This document shows positions 43,561 through 56,100 of a DNA stretch of 64,000 nucleotides, piece by piece. The stretch comes from Polytrichum commune (Eukaryota > Streptophyta > Polytrichopsida > Polytrichales > Polytrichaceae): contig OX485804.1 in assembly GCA_950295325.1 (NCBI GenBank), positions 63,334,533 to 63,398,532 of the forward strand, in the 5' to 3' direction. The stretch's first letter is position 1. Each line of letters starts with the position of its first letter. The notes beneath the pieces were generated by a model. It did not search any database and had not been told where the DNA came from. It saw only the letters and a program-made list of their open reading frames with translations. The position numbers were made by a program, and so were the translations under genes.

Positions 43561-45019
43561 ACATTATTATATTTTAATACCATAACATTCAAGTAATCAC
43601 TAAGGATTCACATATATCCCATAAAATTTAGGTATATCAGAATTGTATTGATGGATCTGCCCATATGATTGAAGTAACCAAATAGTTCACATTTGAAAAA
43701 ATATGTCCATATTTACTTAAATCATACATCATATGAGAACATGATAATTACTTTGTGTTTGGTGGTAGAATACAATGATCATATAAAGTCTCAGAAAATC
43801 CACTTTCAAGGTTATTTTAATACAATAGAGTTATTTGTGAAGTAAAGCTATTGAGACCATGTGTTTTGTGCTAAACCTTGAATTTATGAGAATCAACACA
43901 AAGTCACCCAGGTTTTCTTAATGCTTAAATTATCATACACAAAGAGTGGTTTCAAGATATTAAAAACCGGCTTTTTAGCTTGTCCTACTAGGATGGGTGG
44001 GCCAAGCTAGCATTGGAGAGGTCAATCTGGGATTTAGGACAACAAGTCCTATGCGCATGCCCTATTTTAGATCCTAAAATTCTCTCAAAGTTTGAAAAGT
44101 GCAAAGAGGAGGCCCCAAAATTTGCACCCAACTTTCAAAATAGGCTCCAATACAACGAGCTAACGAGCTCTTGCTAGATATTTTTCTCTAAAAAGGACCA
44201 AACCCACAGTTTCGTCTCTCTTTGGGGGACTTCACGAATAACTCTAATGTTGTTGTAATTATTAGTAGTGCTTGGGGGTTAACTTGTTGGGATGGATTTC
44301 CCACTTCATGTCAAAGTATTCGAAAACACTGGCCCAACTTTTACTCCGGCACACAAAAGTTCTTCCCTCAGAGCCCTATCACATGATACTCATAAATCTT
44401 GAAGCACTTTACTATCAATACAATACTCTTCAACTTGACTCAAAACATGTTTACTTCTTGAAAACTCTGCAAGTGCTTGAAATTGATTCCAGCAGCACAT
44501 ATAATAAATATCCTGTAAGATTTCTTCGGTATTCTCATGCAGCTCCATGCACCCATAGAATCCTCGGTAAAAGCAGCATGAGGTCATCAGAGCACCCCTA
44601 ACTCATAACTCATCAGGCTGGTTTGATCTTTCAGAGGGTGCTTGTTGATTAACGTGTGTAATATAGTCCGAGTATGTTCATATAATCTGCAAATGTTTCA
44701 GTTGGCCAGCCTGCAGAATCCTTGACTTGAGCTGTGGCACCATAAGTATAACACAACCTGCATCATCCTTCATGGGTCGAATCGCAACTTCTTGATCCAC
44801 ACTGTTGAACAGTGGGTGGAAAGTTTTGAGGTTCTGAATATTAAATAGAGGCTTTTCATATAAGAAATTCATCAAATGTCATTGGGAACTAACTGATTTG
44901 TATGTGGGATTTGGGTGAGGAATCTTGCAAGATGTTGTGATTCTCCAACGTATTGTAAATGTGCTCAACCATGCCGCCCATTGCCCTACGGTCCCTACCC
45001 ACCTAGAAACATGTCCACC
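43561..45019. other. Intergenic, with a relative of lectin downstream repeat
   Basis: 44,265-44,360 resembles the repeat at 38,700-38,800 (GTGCTTGG, CACTGGCCCAACTTTTACTC). Other short open frames show no domain. No gene is recognised. Confidence 0.4.
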
Positions 45020-45430
45020 GAGCTTTCCAAAGAAAAAAGATCACATGCCAAAAAATCTTTTCCGAAACAAACTTGTGACAAATGTGCCCACAAGTGCAAA
45101 AGCTGGGCATGGTGGGGGAAAGTAGGGAGAGGTGGCGGGCCTAGAACTAAGATGGCAGCATGGCATGGGCAATAGGACAAACTAGAAGAAAAAAAATGAA
45201 AAAGAAGCACTTCACAGAAGCATAATAAAGGGTCATGGGAGGGCTTATGAGCATGGGCATGGACATACATCGTGACATACATACATGATGGCAGGTACGC
45301 ACGGGCATGAAAGTATGCTTGCATGGTTGCATGGATGTATGGAGTTGGGTTCATCTAGGATATTCACTCATAATATTACAAGTGCAACAAGTCAGGACAA
45401 CCCAGATCCAAGCTAGTCTAGCACACATGT
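45020..45430. mobile_element. GGGCATGG dispersed repeat, copy 2
   Basis: Shares with 39,537-39,924 and 51,120-51,490 the phrases CACATGCCAAAAAA, GGGCATGGTGGGGGAAA, GGCATGGGCAA, GGGCTTATGAGCATGGGCA and GGTTCATCTAGGATATT, ending near CCAAGCTAG. Uninterrupted, unlike the copy hosting element F. Confidence 0.8.
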
Positions 45431-45714
45431 CACCTAGACTTTTCATATCTCTAAAAAAAAACTCGTATGCCATCTAAACTTGACATGTCTCTTGTCATTG
45501 GATATTTCAATACAGTCATAAACATCATAGAGAGGCTTTTTCTTTATCTTAAAAAAAAGCATGCGTACACGTGCGATCTGATCATTGTGTCCATCAAGGT
45601 ATGGATGACATATGATCGTGTCATCTAAAGAAGCCCATGTGCCAATTGGAATTACAAGTTTTGAAAACCCTCGATCCAAATCCCCTCCCCGGCTCAGCCT
45701 AGTAGTGGAAGCAT

Positions 45715-45723
45715 TATATATAC
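45715..45723 (+). promoter_or_regulatory. TATA box of the dirigent gene
   Basis: TATATATAC lies 89 bases upstream of the dirigent ATG. A start of transcription about 30 bases downstream would leave a leader of roughly 60 bases, a normal plant arrangement. Confidence 0.55.
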
Positions 45724-45811
45724 TACACTCATGGGCTTCCAATATATCACTTCCATCCTACTATCCACCCAACATCTAGCTGTAAGTAACCTCAAGCCGA
45801 GCTGAGTCAAG

Positions 45812-47835
45812 ATGACCACCATGATCTCTGTTTCGAGAAGCTTGTGCGCTGTTACTATCTTCACCTTGTTATTCATGTGCGTGTTAGCAAGTAGTAGCAA
45901 CAAGGCAGACCTGAGCTACTACGAGACTCTCGGACCTTACTTTCACCATGAAAATGTCACTGGGCCGAATCCAACGGCTATAGTAACGCTACCGAGGGGG
46001 AAGAGCAAAATTGCATTTGGAGCAATGGTCGCTTTTGATGATCCGCTCACGGCGACGCCCTACATCAACTCGACCATTGTCGCACGTGCCGAAGGCCTGC
46101 AAGTTGTGGTGAGCTTGATCTTTCTAGTCCTCACCCCACTACACCGTTTATGTATATGGTATTTAGTGTCGCATGCGTAATACTGTCACTATCCTATTTT
46201 GAGGCATATGTTGGGTTGCGCACCCATGATCAACAACTTCATCATTAGTGTCACCTCATAATACTTCTCATTCGAGTGCGCTTACTGATGTCTTGGCATA
46301 AGTATGTTTAAAAAGTTTTATGAGGTGAACTATGTGTCTATGTTACGCGGTGATCTTCAAGTTGATTGAAGTGTGCACAAACGACATGTGTCATTAGTAT
46401 GTCAGAAGAGTATGCTCAAGAATATCTTCCTCTTGCATACTAGAATGTAAACACATGACCCTTGCCATTAGTGTGCTCAATAGTATCTTCTTCCCCTTGC
46501 GTATTAAAATGCAAATCTATCATCTCAAGTATCTCAATGTGCTCAGCTAAATGTCATAATATAATTATGTTTTCCACTTAAAAAGGTCCTTATGCTAGTG
46601 AATAGGACCATTCAAAGCTAGTGAATAGTGACGCTTTGAAACCTTTAGGCATCTAGTTTAGGCCCTTCGCAAATAAAGCACATGACATTAAATATCATAA
46701 ATGGTGTACACCGTTTATGAGATTTAGTGCCACTTACTATACTATTTAAAGTTATGATGTAGTGCTATACAACTATCTACCGTGAATGTAATGTTTTAAC
46801 AAGCAAGTTGTTTAATATGTTTTGTAATGTCCAAATAACCTATATATTCAACCATTGCTGGTAAAAATTGGATTCTAGAGTAAGAATTTGTTGCATTGCT
46901 TAATTTCGAATAGTAAGTGACACTAAACCCCATAAACGGTGTAGTAGCAAACAGGTGGATGGTTAACATGTCCAATCACTGCGAGATGGTGACTTAATAG
47001 ACTATGTTTTCTACTGTCAGTGTCCAGAGTCCCTGGTCGTCGTTCACAGACTCAACTTGCATTTGCAAAGACAACTCCGATTTAAAGATCATATTTCTGA
47101 GATAAGAGATTCAGGTTGAACATGGTTACAACTCCTTTTGGTCTGACAACTTCCCTCTCTCTATTTGAAAAATCAAAAACCTTATGTTTGTTAATATCCA
47201 GGAATTCTTGGGTAAACGTCCCGTAAACATCGCAGAGATTGTACACTACATGCCTCCAATGGCCATAAGCATGTGCGTTCCATAACATGTTCTTCAAACC
47301 TCATGTGGACGAACTTGAAATCTGTGTGACCCCAAATTCCATGAAGATCATGCCACCAAGGAGACCAGATTCAGACGTCGAATCTGATAGCTCCTCTCGG
47401 CCTGCAGTCGACCTCAGCTCTTCTCTATCTAGAAACAGAAATCAACAACAACAACAACACCACCACCAAATAATGTTACGTCATGTCAGAGTTATTGGGT
47501 GGTTTTGCGTCAGTTTGTTCTCGTAAGTCTGATGCAAATCGATGAATCCAAACACTGAATCTGTGTCTGTGGTTGAATGCCAGGACTCCTTGGATGGCCA
47601 GCATGTTCTCGTAACGTTAACGCTGGTGCTGGGACACGGCACCCTCCAATTCTCGGGCCAGTACCTTGGAGACCTCAGGGGAGTGGCTACTAGCTTGCCG
47701 TGTATAGGCGGGACGGGTGCATACAGTTCCGTGACGGAGGGAAGCTATGACTTCACTGTCTACTACCTGTCAGCTGATGCACTTAATTCCGTACTCAATG
47801 TCACGGTTCACTATCACAAACCGAAAGGGGTCTAA
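45812..47835 (+). CDS. Dirigent protein
   Basis: Dirigent proteins are secreted beta-barrel proteins that guide stereoselective coupling of phenoxy radicals in lignan and related synthesis. Two exons: 45,812-46,108 and 47,584-47,835 (phase 0, donor GTG/GTGAGC, acceptor TGCCAG/GAC), giving 182 aa. Residues 1-30 form a signal peptide (VTIFTLLFMCVLASSS). The barrel follows with FHHENVTGPNPTA, KIAFGAMVAFDDPL, RAEGLQVV, then across the junction DSLDGQHVLVTLTLVL, IGGTGAYSSVTEGSYDF and a final strand NSVLNVTVHYHKP. GxxG-type phrases like GGTG and the V-x-VHYH ending are family hallmarks. NVT and NST are possible N-glycosylation sites. Most angiosperm dirigent genes lack introns, so the 1.47-kb intron is unusual; much of it is MITE sequence. 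The exact substrate cannot be told. Confidence 0.88.
46142..46706. mobile_element. TA-flanked MITE in the dirigent intron, copy 1
   Basis: A 565-bp element between TA dinucleotides (46,140-46,141 and 46,707-46,708), with ends CACCGTTTATG / CATAAATGGTG. A related copy with the same interior (TTCCTCTTGCATACTA, CCCCTTGC) lies at about 61,395-62,182. TA duplication suggests a Tc1/mariner-type origin. Confidence 0.75.
46709..46941. mobile_element. Second TA-flanked MITE abutting the first
   Basis: A 233-bp element with ends CACCGTTTATGAGATTTAGTG / CACTAAACCCCATAAACGGTG, flanked by TA at 46,707-46,708 and 46,942-46,943. It shares one TA with the preceding element, so the two are back to back. Confidence 0.8.
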
Positions 47836-47893
47836 CTTAATCAGGTCAGGAGAAAGCTTGTTAGATATGTGATAGTCGTTTAGGTCTAATGAA

Positions 47894-48471
47894 GGGGCTG
47901 ATTACATCATGGACCTTGAAGTTGTCTTCTGCTTCTCTAGAATATGTGATTGGCTGTTGAACTTGTCCTAGGACCACTTTGGTTTACGTCAAGAAAAAAA
48001 TATGTAAGAGTGACCATGGAACTTTGAGGTCTCCGAGAGGCCTATTTTCAAGCCTACGTTATGCATTGTCATCATCCAACGGGTTTTGCGGTGGGAGAGG
48101 CAAAAGAGGTTCTCTCACTGCAAATGTCAAGGGACCATGGCACATAAATAACATTATTTTAATCTTTTTATTTTTTACTTTTTTGCCCAAAATTTCCGTA
48201 GTTGTGAGGAAAGAAGGGAAGAAGGTCAAACATGAAGAAATTTCTCAAAACTGCCCTTTTTGGACATATATTACAAATATTTGACACATCCGTTGTTTGG
48301 TGCATGGTCACTTCTCTTGGTTCACGTTCAGTTTACACCTAGTCAAGGACCCAAAAGCTTTAAAATGCAGTTTTTGGAAATCGGACCATGAAAGTGTGAC
48401 CATGAAGTGTGACCATGGAAAAATGCCCTCTGACATGGGACAACTTCATGGTCCATGATGTAAGCAACCCC
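47894..48471. mobile_element. TIR element downstream of the dirigent gene
   Basis: A 578-bp element with about 33-bp inverted ends, GGGGCTGATTACATCATGG and, from the other side, GGGGTTGCTTACATCATGG, both continuing to TGAAGTTGTC. Both flanks read GAA, a possible 3-bp duplication. It starts 58 bases after the dirigent stop, so it may overlap the 3' UTR. A 101-codon open frame inside has no domain. Confidence 0.75.
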
Positions 48472-49998
48472 GAAGTTACAAGTATACAAGAGCATACTAT
48501 TAATATGACATTCTAAACACTTTGTTAGCCTAGTAGCCTACTAAAGAACCTAAATTATGTTCAAACTCCGGAAATCATCATCAAATTCACAAATAAAGAA
48601 GAAGCGTTCAAGAATTCCTTCTTTTATTTCTCATTTTGCATGGGGAAATTACAGTGTGCGGTCGATTTAAATCCATAATATCGGACAGAGGATGATAATA
48701 AGGATGAAATGCATTTGTTAATCCAATTTCAGGTGCTTTCATCCAAAAGAGAGCGATACCTTTCTCAGAAACCAGGATGATTTCAACAGTATCACTCGTC
48801 CAACAAGATGGAATACAGTCAAATATTTCCTCACCACAAAACTGTAAAGTGATTCTAGCAATAAATAGCCCAAATAAATTAGATGCGTTGCACCACCAAT
48901 TACTTTGAGAGTACTTGTAGTCTGAGATACCCAGGTGTGTGTGTGTGTGTGTGTGTGTGTGGAGACTGACACTTTGCATGCTCAAGTTCGCTACATTGAA
49001 GATTTGGAGCTGAGATTACAATCATGGTAACTTACAACCAATATCTTATTTGTTTGATGATAATAATAATGTGGGTTATAATGAGCTTGCATGCATGCAC
49101 CATAATTCAATGTGTAAGAGGTCCCCACAACTACAATCCACAAATCCTTGTTGCCAGCATCCCGCCAGCATGCAGTGTAACTAAAATATGAGTGTTGAAC
49201 ACAAAGTTTGATGTGCAAATTCAACCGGAGTTCTCAATGTAAGAAGGTGTGGTGACCACACACAATGATATTCCAAGAAACCACCAAAAAGGCCACCAGA
49301 ATTTTGATACAAGATTGTAAACTCGTGTCTAACTCACATAAAGTAATTGTGAAGTCCATCTCGTTACTCCTTTCAATAGCTTTCCAATGGACTTATCACT
49401 CACCAAGTTTTGTTTCGCCATTTAAAGTAACGACCTCTCGAAATCTGAAATCTTATGTTGCTCATTTCATGCTCGAATCTTTCTTGAATGAATGAAAATA
49501 ACTCTGTTTGCAATGGTATTACTGTTTGCACCCTTCTTTGTTTCCATGCTTTCCCTCAACACTCGTCAATTACGTTAGGAAGTAGATTAGCTTTTATTAC
49601 TTAAAAGGAATATAGAGTACAAAAAATTGCAGTGACTTGGACAATATAAGTAATGGAAGGGTGCAAACAAATGGGCCATTTTTTTAATTTAAATAATTAT
49701 AGGGAGGCTTTAATTCAGCCCTTGAAGGTAAATAGCCCCAAAACAAAAAAAACCCCAGCCGCACGTGGTGCACAAAAATGCCTTAGAGTGATCTACCCGT
49801 GATTTTTGGAACATGATGAGGTAAGGCCTGAATTTATACCTCAATCGTCCAGAGTCAAATTTTGAACCATGTGTGGCATGGTTGAGGGTGCAAGTCCTTC
49901 ATGACCATTTGTGTAAGGTTTATTAGCTATATCTGGATGGATCCATTGGAAGAAGATGTTAGTGCATGTCAACTACTTAGATACTAATTTTGTTAGGG
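48472..49998. other. Intergenic with (GT)n microsatellite
   Basis: Contains (GT)n at 48,935-48,961 and, near 49,590-49,745, a relative of the MITE-like repeat at 56-227. No gene is recognised. Confidence 0.5.
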
Positions 49999-50081
49999 TG
50001 GTAGATGGGTTATGTTAACGTGTGGGTTTACATGCCGTTCCGTGCTGCAAAGGGCAAGGTCAAAAGACTAGGGTTCAATTC
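49999..50081 (+). mobile_element. tRNA-derived SINE-like sequence
   Basis: A perfect A box (TGGTAGATGGG, 49,999-50,009) is followed after about 63 bases by a perfect B box (GTTCAATTC, 50,073-50,081) in GGGTTCAATTCCCC. The spacing is long, as in tRNAs with an extended variable arm, and no full cloverleaf is evident. Confidence 0.4.
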
Positions 50082-50266
50082 CCCTATTAAACAAATCCTT
50101 TAACATAATATTTCTTACATGTACCCATTTTTTATGTTCTTTGCTATGTGTTAGTCACATTTACATCAATAGCTTAGGAAGTGGGGGGCACATGCTAGCT
50201 CCACATCGCCAAAACATAGCCACATATACACGCAACAAAAAATTATGCATAGCCGCATATGTATAC

Positions 50267-50683
50267 CACGGGGAGGTCACTTCATTGTCAAGTTGAACAC
50301 CACGTGCGAACAAAGCTTGCTACCCCTATATTACATGCCATAGATAATTTTAAAATTTATGATATATTTTCTACATATACATAACCATTGATAGTATCTT
50401 TTGTATAATTTTTTGAAAATTTTAGTCATCTTCATTTTTGTAGTAATTTTTTTAGTTCAATTCTGCATCATTCTAGTTAGAAACGGTATGTTTTATTAAA
50501 AACAAATCATCAAATTTATTTACCATTTTTAATTATGTAATAGGTACCGTGTATATAACTCATGAAAAAATTTGATAAAATTTTGACCCATTTTGGTGAT
50601 GCTTTATGTAAAAAGTAGGATTTTTTACATGTAAATTGTTCGCACGTGGTTGTTCAACTTTACAATGGAGTGACCTCCCTGTG
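50267..50683. mobile_element. hAT-type MITE, copy 2
   Basis: A 417-bp element, opposite in orientation to 16,797-17,224, with ends CACGGGGAGGTCACTTCATT / AATGGAGTGACCTCCCTGTG and a perfect 8-bp duplication ATGTATAC (50,259-50,266 and 50,684-50,691). Confidence 0.92.
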
Positions 50684-50691
50684 ATGTATAC

Positions 50692-51119
50692 GTTGTAGGA
50701 CCTCTTGTCACATTTGCAATATACAAAATCGTCCCACATCACCAACTAGGTCTCCCAACCTCACTTAAAGTACCTCAAAAGCTAGGCAATGGATGGGCCA
50801 AAAGCCTATGAATTTACCCATTTCTTTTTTTAAATGAAAATCATTGTATACAACAAAGCTTGTGGTGGTGGTGGGAATTTACAAAAGATGGCTACATGTT
50901 TGATTACACTATCTTGTCTAATTAGTGTGGGCCACACTAATTCTCCATGACCCACACTATTTCTTATTATAATATGAAGTGCTCCACTATAAGTTTCAAT
51001 ATGAAAAATTAGTGTGGATTTTTTTGTCTACATGTTTGGATGGAAATTCATAAATTCATCAAATTGTATTTTTGCAGCTTTCCCGCCTACACTAATTAGG
51101 AAAAATAGTGTAGCTTTTT
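50692..51119. other. No gene recognised
   Basis: Intergenic AT-rich sequence with several CCCACACTAATT-like phrases but no defined element. Confidence 0.4.
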
Positions 51120-51490
51120 AAATAAATAAAGGCCACATGCCAAAAAAATCCCCAAAAGAAACATATGACAAAAGAAAGAGGATACAAATGTAAAAAGGTG
51201 GGCATGATGGAAGAAACTAGGAAGAGGTGGTGGGTATGAAGCTAAGGTGGCAACATGGCATGGGCAACATGACAAAGTTTATTAAAATGAAAGACAAAAT
51301 CATTTATTTTCTTAAAGCACTCACAAGGGGCTTATGAGCATGGGCACGGACATACATGCATATGGCAAGTACAGACATGCATGGGCATATGGTTGCATGG
51401 GTGTATGGGGTTGGATTCATTTAGGATATTAATTCATATTCATGGATGTAACGGGCTGGGACGGCACATGTCCAAGCTAATACCTTATAC
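51120..51490. mobile_element. GGGCATGG dispersed repeat, copy 3
   Basis: Third copy, with GGCCACATGCCAAAAAA, AAGGTGGCAACATGGCATGGGC, GGGGCTTATGAGCATGGGCA and GGATATTAATTCATATTCATGG, ending near CCAAGCTAATACC. It shares ends with the copies at 39,537 and 45,020. Confidence 0.8.
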
Positions 51491-53144
51491 GAGTAAAGAA
51501 TATAGGTGTTGTGGGGGATTATAACCAACCAAACAAAATGGTGAAGTCCTATCTTAGTCAAATTGGGTTGAAGCCATCAATTTGGCAAGGACAATAGAGA
51601 ATTTTCTTGAGCAAAGTGCAACATGACAAACCTACCCTAATTTTGCACCCTCAAGTTGGACTTCAGTTTGGATTCTCAAACCAAACTCAACCTAATCCAA
51701 CCATCAATGTTTTTTGTGTGTGTATTGGACGGCCTTTAATTGTATAATTTAAGTCCCTGGGGTTCAAAATTTTCAAACATGGAATCAAAAATGTTAAGCA
51801 AATCCTTACACTCCCATCTACCCTAATAATGAATAACTTTCCTAGTGTTGTAATTCTTATCATTAGCTTGAAGTTGAAGGTAGGTAGATAAAGCTAATTT
51901 GGTTAGCTTTCTTAATCGGACACCTATTTTTGGCTCTTAATTGGCGGTACAATCACTTTAATACAATGGGTGAGTAATACATGGTCATTTAACTGCCACA
52001 TTGATGATATTTGGGTTAGTCACTTTGCAAAAGTTAAACTACACTTATTATCCTCCATAATGAGGAGTGCTATCCACCAAGCTATGACACTTGATTTTGG
52101 TGTCCAAGGGGGACAAATCAGAAGGCAACATGTGGCTGCAAGGTGTTGACCAACTTGTATTGTGGGTATTCTACAATGAAGAATAATTCAACATTTTATC
52201 TACATGTGACCACTTTGGAGACATGACACAACCAATATTGACATCCAACTTGGTTTTCATGGACAAATGACCCATGTAGGATCTACTATTGATGTTGCCC
52301 ACTTACACAACATTGAACAAATAAAAGAGTTTCTCCCTTAACACCACATTGGGAAGTAGAGAATCTTTGATTTCAGCACTTAGATTAACACGTTCCTCAC
52401 TCCAATTTCAACGATTTCAGATTCTTTGGTCATGATCCGCAATTGCTAACATGCTGAAGCTTCTAATTCTTAAATGCTTCCACAGAGCTGGAGGTGTCCA
52501 CATTGGCCTCATCTACCTTAGCTACAAGAAAAGTATTCTTTGTTGGTCTTTGATGGACTTTGTTGGACTTACCAAGATTTCAGGTTTTGTCCTTTGGGCT
52601 TTTGCCCTTGTACAAAATCTGATACATACAAAAGTACTCGGGAGAAGGCTTTCCTATTACTTAAATAGGGCATATTAGGTAGTCTGGTCAACATCAAAAA
52701 GCGGCACCTAGTACTTACTCAATCTGACTTCTGTTCAAAAACCCAATGCAGAAATATGTTCAAAGCCAAAACTTGGATATCACTGCAGGCCTCACATAAC
52801 AGAAGGCTTGTGGGGACCACCACCAGGACAATCCCTGGTCCCATATTGTCAATCCATCCAAGAGGGAGATAATTTACCTCAGTATAATATGTAATCTATC
52901 TCTCAACAAATGAGTGATTATACCCAACCTCTTGGAGAGACAAATTTGATATAAATCTACACTCTTTTCATCGTTTCTGATACGACATACTACAAGGGTA
53001 AGCATGAGTTGATGGGCATCACCATCATGCCCACCCGTCATGGCAACATGATCTTGTTCAGTCGCATGGAAAAAGAACACAATTGCCACCTTCTCTCAGT
53101 TCAAGATCATATTTAAACTTGTACACCTCGGAAGGCCCCAAAAC
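51491..53144. other. No gene recognised; 3' flank of HMG-CoA synthase
   Basis: Unremarkable intergenic DNA. The part next to 53,145 should contain the 3' UTR of the HMG-CoA synthase gene on the minus strand. Confidence 0.45.
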
Positions 53145-56100
53145 TCAATGGACATATCCATTGGTGCCATTGACTGCCAGTTTCTCAGATTTGGTTGCAC
53201 CCGAAAATCTGGCGTAACTGCGGCGGTAGAGCTTATCAACCTGAGTAACAAAGTAAGTTCCTGGGCGCAATGTTTTCTGTGAGCTCACAGGGATATAATC
53301 CTTTGCACCATATCGTGTCTCCATAAGGTGCATTGTCTCCACAAACACCTTAGGAGTTTCCTGAATCATCAAAAGACACAACAAATGAGCAAGGATCTTC
53401 ACATGATTGGTAACCTCTTATGGAATCATTTGACTCTTACATAATGAAAGGGATCCTAATTTGGTTGCTTATCTTTATGATATTTAGATACCCATCTATC
53501 TTAATACATCTGGTCCAGCAAAGCCTAACAAGAGATATAAATGACAAAATATTCAGCCATTATTATTCAGCTCTGGACAATATCTGAAGTAATTCTGAAG
53601 TGAAAGAAGTATGGACATACCATAATGCGAGATTCCAGCTTTGAGGCAATATCCATTTTCTTCTGAATGTCTACAAGGGAGAAGGAACTTTGACCTTCTT
53701 GGAATTTACAAGCGAAGAGGCTTGATGCAAGACCACTTCCATAAGAAAACATGATTATCCTCTTTCCATCCTGTCAAACATTTCAATATCTGCATGAATG
53801 TGGCAGCCCCGATTTGTTTGCAAGCATCGAATGTTGCAAAGAGTGCATGCAATATTGTTTGATTATGCATAAGAGATTGTTTCCTGTAAGAGTGTGCCCT
53901 TGACCCATTAATTTCAGAAACAAGTCTACCACATAACAAACAGATCAATGAAACTAAGCGTATCTGTAGGAATGAAGTTCATCCTTATACTTGGCATGCG
54001 TATCCCAAACCTCATGCAAAGGAGAACTGAATACAAAGGTAATTACCAATGATGACGCTTTGTTATGCACAAGGGTAGCAAGACCCGCATATAAAGATGC
54101 ACAGTACATGTTGCCAAGTTCCTTGGGCAGCAGTGTTGTGGGCTCAATCTTCGTCTTGTAGTCTTTCTTTGCAACATCTTGTGATACCTAAACCCAACAG
54201 GCCACCAGGGGTTCAAGATTACTTCTTGACATTTTTAGCTAGAATTGTCAAATTGACCCTATCTAAAATTATGTCATTTATCATGTGTATTTATTCCAAC
54301 TGGAGTGTACATTTATGTAAATTGAGTTATGTGGAGATTTGAGGTTGTATAATCACATGTGCTTGAATATTTACAATGTACATCTAATCACTGTTGTCAA
54401 ATATAACTTCATCCTCACTTCCGTCTTTTTAACAAGTTGTGCTAAAAATAGATACAATACCATAGACCAAATTAGATATCATTTACCTTCTCCAGGTCCC
54501 GGTTCACAAGGCTGTCCTCCTGTGCCAGGGCAGCAAAAGGTTCCAGTTTGGCTGCTGCTTCCTTTCCAACAAAACTGGATAAAGGACACAAACTCTCTCA
54601 TGTAAAACACAAATAAATGATACTCAAAATCTCCTCAGCCAAGATGCAGGGAAACATAATTTTCCACCAACCTTCAATAAAACATGCCTATCCAAGTAAA
54701 TTAGTGTACCTGGGATCCCGAATGTAGTCATTGTAGATGAGTCGGGCATAACTTTTTTGTACAAGCTGCACAAGGTTAACAAATCAAAAGCCTTGCTATA
54801 AATTATCTCGATCCACATCACAAGTAATTGCTCACAAGCGTAGGAAGACAGCATAAAGTGTGAAGATTCTCAACACAAGATCAAAGACAGGTAAGAGAAA
54901 ACAATACCTTATTGTAGGGGGCATGGCACACAACATAATCAGCATCTGCTAGTGTGAATGCTTTGCCTTCTCTTTTCTCAAATCTGCCAAATCCACTAGA
55001 GCCATCAGTAGGAAGCTGGATTGAAAAAATTAAAATGTGGAATTGTGAGATAAGCTTTTATCTTCTAGAATTAAACATGCAAACAAAAAGGTAAGTTGAC
55101 ATACTTCTTACAAAACCGCCAATAGCACAAGTCGACTGCTTGCAGATAGCATGTCTGAGAAAGTTTTCCATCTACCACCTATTACCAAGCCCCAAAACAA
55201 AAAATAATGCTCAGTTCACACCAAGGCATCATAAGCGAAATTCAACATTCCCTTAAAAACTCAATTATCTTCTATGATCAGATTTACACTAGAACTTTAG
55301 GAACCCTGGGCTTCTTTAAGGGAAAAGTGTGGGTAATAGAATTCACAACTTACAGGATATTCACTAGCCAAATCAGGCTTGTAAAAATCATAAACATTTG
55401 CCATATGTGTGGCAGTCAAACTGCGTTCAAATACAATGGGGGCGTCTGGTCCAACCAGCATTGCCACAGCTCCAGCACCACCTGTGGGCCGTGCTGGGCC
55501 CTCTGCGTATACCTGCCAATCAGAAAATTTCTTGTCAAGTGCCCTTAAAAAACCTCGGAACCAAATAATTTATTGAAGCCAATCTTCGATCCAAGAACCA
55601 AAGTCATTGATTACGTACACAAATGCCAAGCACGGTCAAGTGGCAAGCTCTCATTAGTCAAAACTTTATTAATACCTATCTTCAGACACAAAGTCTTCTC
55701 CCATCTACCAAGATTCAACCTTAGAAGACCTTGGAAGAAGGATCCCACCTTGCTTATATTAGGTAAGCAGGCCTAATACAATTGCTCATCTTAAACGGAC
55801 ACCTATATTTGAGTGGTGCATGGTCAAGTGTGAAATTAAGAATGGACACCAGAAAGACACATGTTTAGAAGAGATTGTACTACTCCTCAAAATTTGTTAA
55901 CCATTCTAGACTCACTAGTCAACACCAATGGGGAGACCTATATAATAAATAAATAAGGGAATCTTCATTTTGATTGTAATCATACCAGCTCCAAAAATTA
56001 TGAGGAAAGCTGCTATGCTTTGATTGGGATTTGCTGATAGTCTCACAATAATCATGTGTTTCAAATCCTATAGAAATGGGTGCAGAGCTAGAGGGTCTCT

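Noticed and set aside
47979-48284. 101-codon open frame after the dirigent gene
   Set aside because: It lies wholly inside the TIR element 47,894-48,471 and shows no recognisable protein.
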